From positions 119,514-183,513 of the forward strand of contig NZ_NCXO01000002.1 in assembly GCF_002104795.1 (NCBI RefSeq): a DNA stretch of 64,000 nucleotides. The letters are read 5' to 3'. The stretch is from Mycolicibacillus koreensis (GTDB lineage: Bacteria; Actinomycetota; Actinomycetes; Mycobacteriales; Mycobacteriaceae). Under the pieces are notes generated by a model that was given only the letters and a program-made list of their open reading frames with translations, was not told the DNA's origin and ran no database searches. How positions within the stretch are numbered: the first letter of the stretch is position 1; each line of letters begins with the position of its first letter. Shown here piece after piece: positions 63,756 to 64,000 of the stretch. A program made the position numbers and the translations under genes.

Positions 63756-64000
63756 AGGGTAGCGGCCCATGGCGTCGCGCGCCGCCCCCGTGCCCGTCGC
63801 CCGCCCGAGGGTGCGCGGGTGCTGCGGCCCCGCTCCCACCACAGCCAGCCCGCCGCCAGGGCGGCCAGCGCGCCCACCCCGCCGGAGACCACCGCCCGCG
63901 CCGGCGCCCGACGTGACGGCACCGCCGGGACGCCGGATGCGGCAGGTACCGGGGACGGCAGCACCCGGACCGGGGCCGTGAAACGGGGCAAGGTGGTCGG
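63752..64000 (-). CDS. Probable mycosin (ESX-4 MycP4) C-terminus, partial
   Basis: Open to the window edge; 82 residues are visible. A Pro-rich linker ([20 protein letters not shown]) is followed by one hydrophobic helix ([20 protein letters not shown]) and a short Arg-rich cytosolic tail. This is the layout of mycosin C-termini, and ESX-4 genes neighbour the cutinases in mycobacteria. No catalytic residue is visible, so the call rests on topology and context. Confidence 0.5.
   Translation of the reverse strand, partial: PTTLPRFTAPVRVLPSPVPAASGVPAVPSRRAPARAVVSGGVGALAALAAGWLWWERGRSTRAPSGGRRARGRRATPWAATL

Overview
The window is a high-GC chromosomal segment of a mycobacterium (family Mycobacteriaceae). 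Support comes from the gene order rpsL-rpsG-fusA-tuf, then a mycofactocin cluster, then the S10 and spc ribosomal operons, sppA, tandem Rv0725c-type methyltransferases, secY-adk-map, rmlC-rmlB, infA-rpmJ-rpsM-rpsK-rpsD-rpoA-rplQ-truA, and paired cutinases beside what looks like the edge of an ESX-4 locus. From memory of known genomes, M. tuberculosis carries the first part (Rv0682 to about Rv0753) and the second part (about Rv3449 to Rv3465) at distant positions. Here they lie together, as in fast growers such as M. smegmatis, so the species is probably a Mycolicibacterium-like relative; it cannot be named from this segment.

Layout. 1-1107 is the 3' part of an MscS-type channel gene. 1408-5764 is the str operon. 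5909-16528 is the mycofactocin region: a mycofactocin-type SDR, a ferredoxin-reductase-type flavoprotein, mftR (divergent), mftA (30 aa), mftB, mftC, mftD, mftE, mftF, mftG, and a convergent CYP108-like P450. 16633-18792 holds a carboxylesterase and a hotdog protein. 19237-24683 is the S10 operon, followed by a sulfatase with its formylglycine-generating enzyme (24806-28087), small membrane and secreted proteins, and an ABC exporter. 31437-35634 is the spc operon up to rplO. 35708-42547 has a serine hydrolase, an F420-type oxidoreductase, sppA and three tandem SAM methyltransferases. 42813-45490 is secY-adk-map. 45522-54655 holds a MarR regulator, a GAF kinase/NarL two-component pair, a HAD protein, a valine-catabolism operon (mmsA-fadE9-mmsB) with a LysR neighbour, and a flavoprotein. 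54643-57243 is rmlC, rmlB and an Rv3463-type F420 enzyme. 57650-62346 is the infA/alpha operon with truA. 62352-64000 holds two cutinases and the C-terminus of a probable mycosin.

How the genes work together. Ribosomal proteins, both elongation factors, IF-1, RNA polymerase alpha, SecY, Adk and Map form the growth-linked core. The mycofactocin genes build a peptide-derived redox cofactor. The adjacent SDR is the type that keeps its NAD bound and hands electrons to mycofactocin, and MftG is thought to pass them on to respiration. The flavoprotein reductase and the P450 at the two ends suggest an alcohol or terpenoid hydroxylation-oxidation module, which is inference. AtsA and the FGE form a substrate-maturase pair. 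mmsA, fadE9 and mmsB cover the distal steps of valine breakdown.

No tRNA, rRNA, CRISPR array, insertion sequence or prophage gene was recognised. The most unusual signals are regulatory: shared promoter and leader boxes among ribosomal operons, at least ten apparently leaderless genes, several near-perfect operator palindromes, a recurring stem-loop after translation operons, and homogenised blocks in the methyltransferase array.
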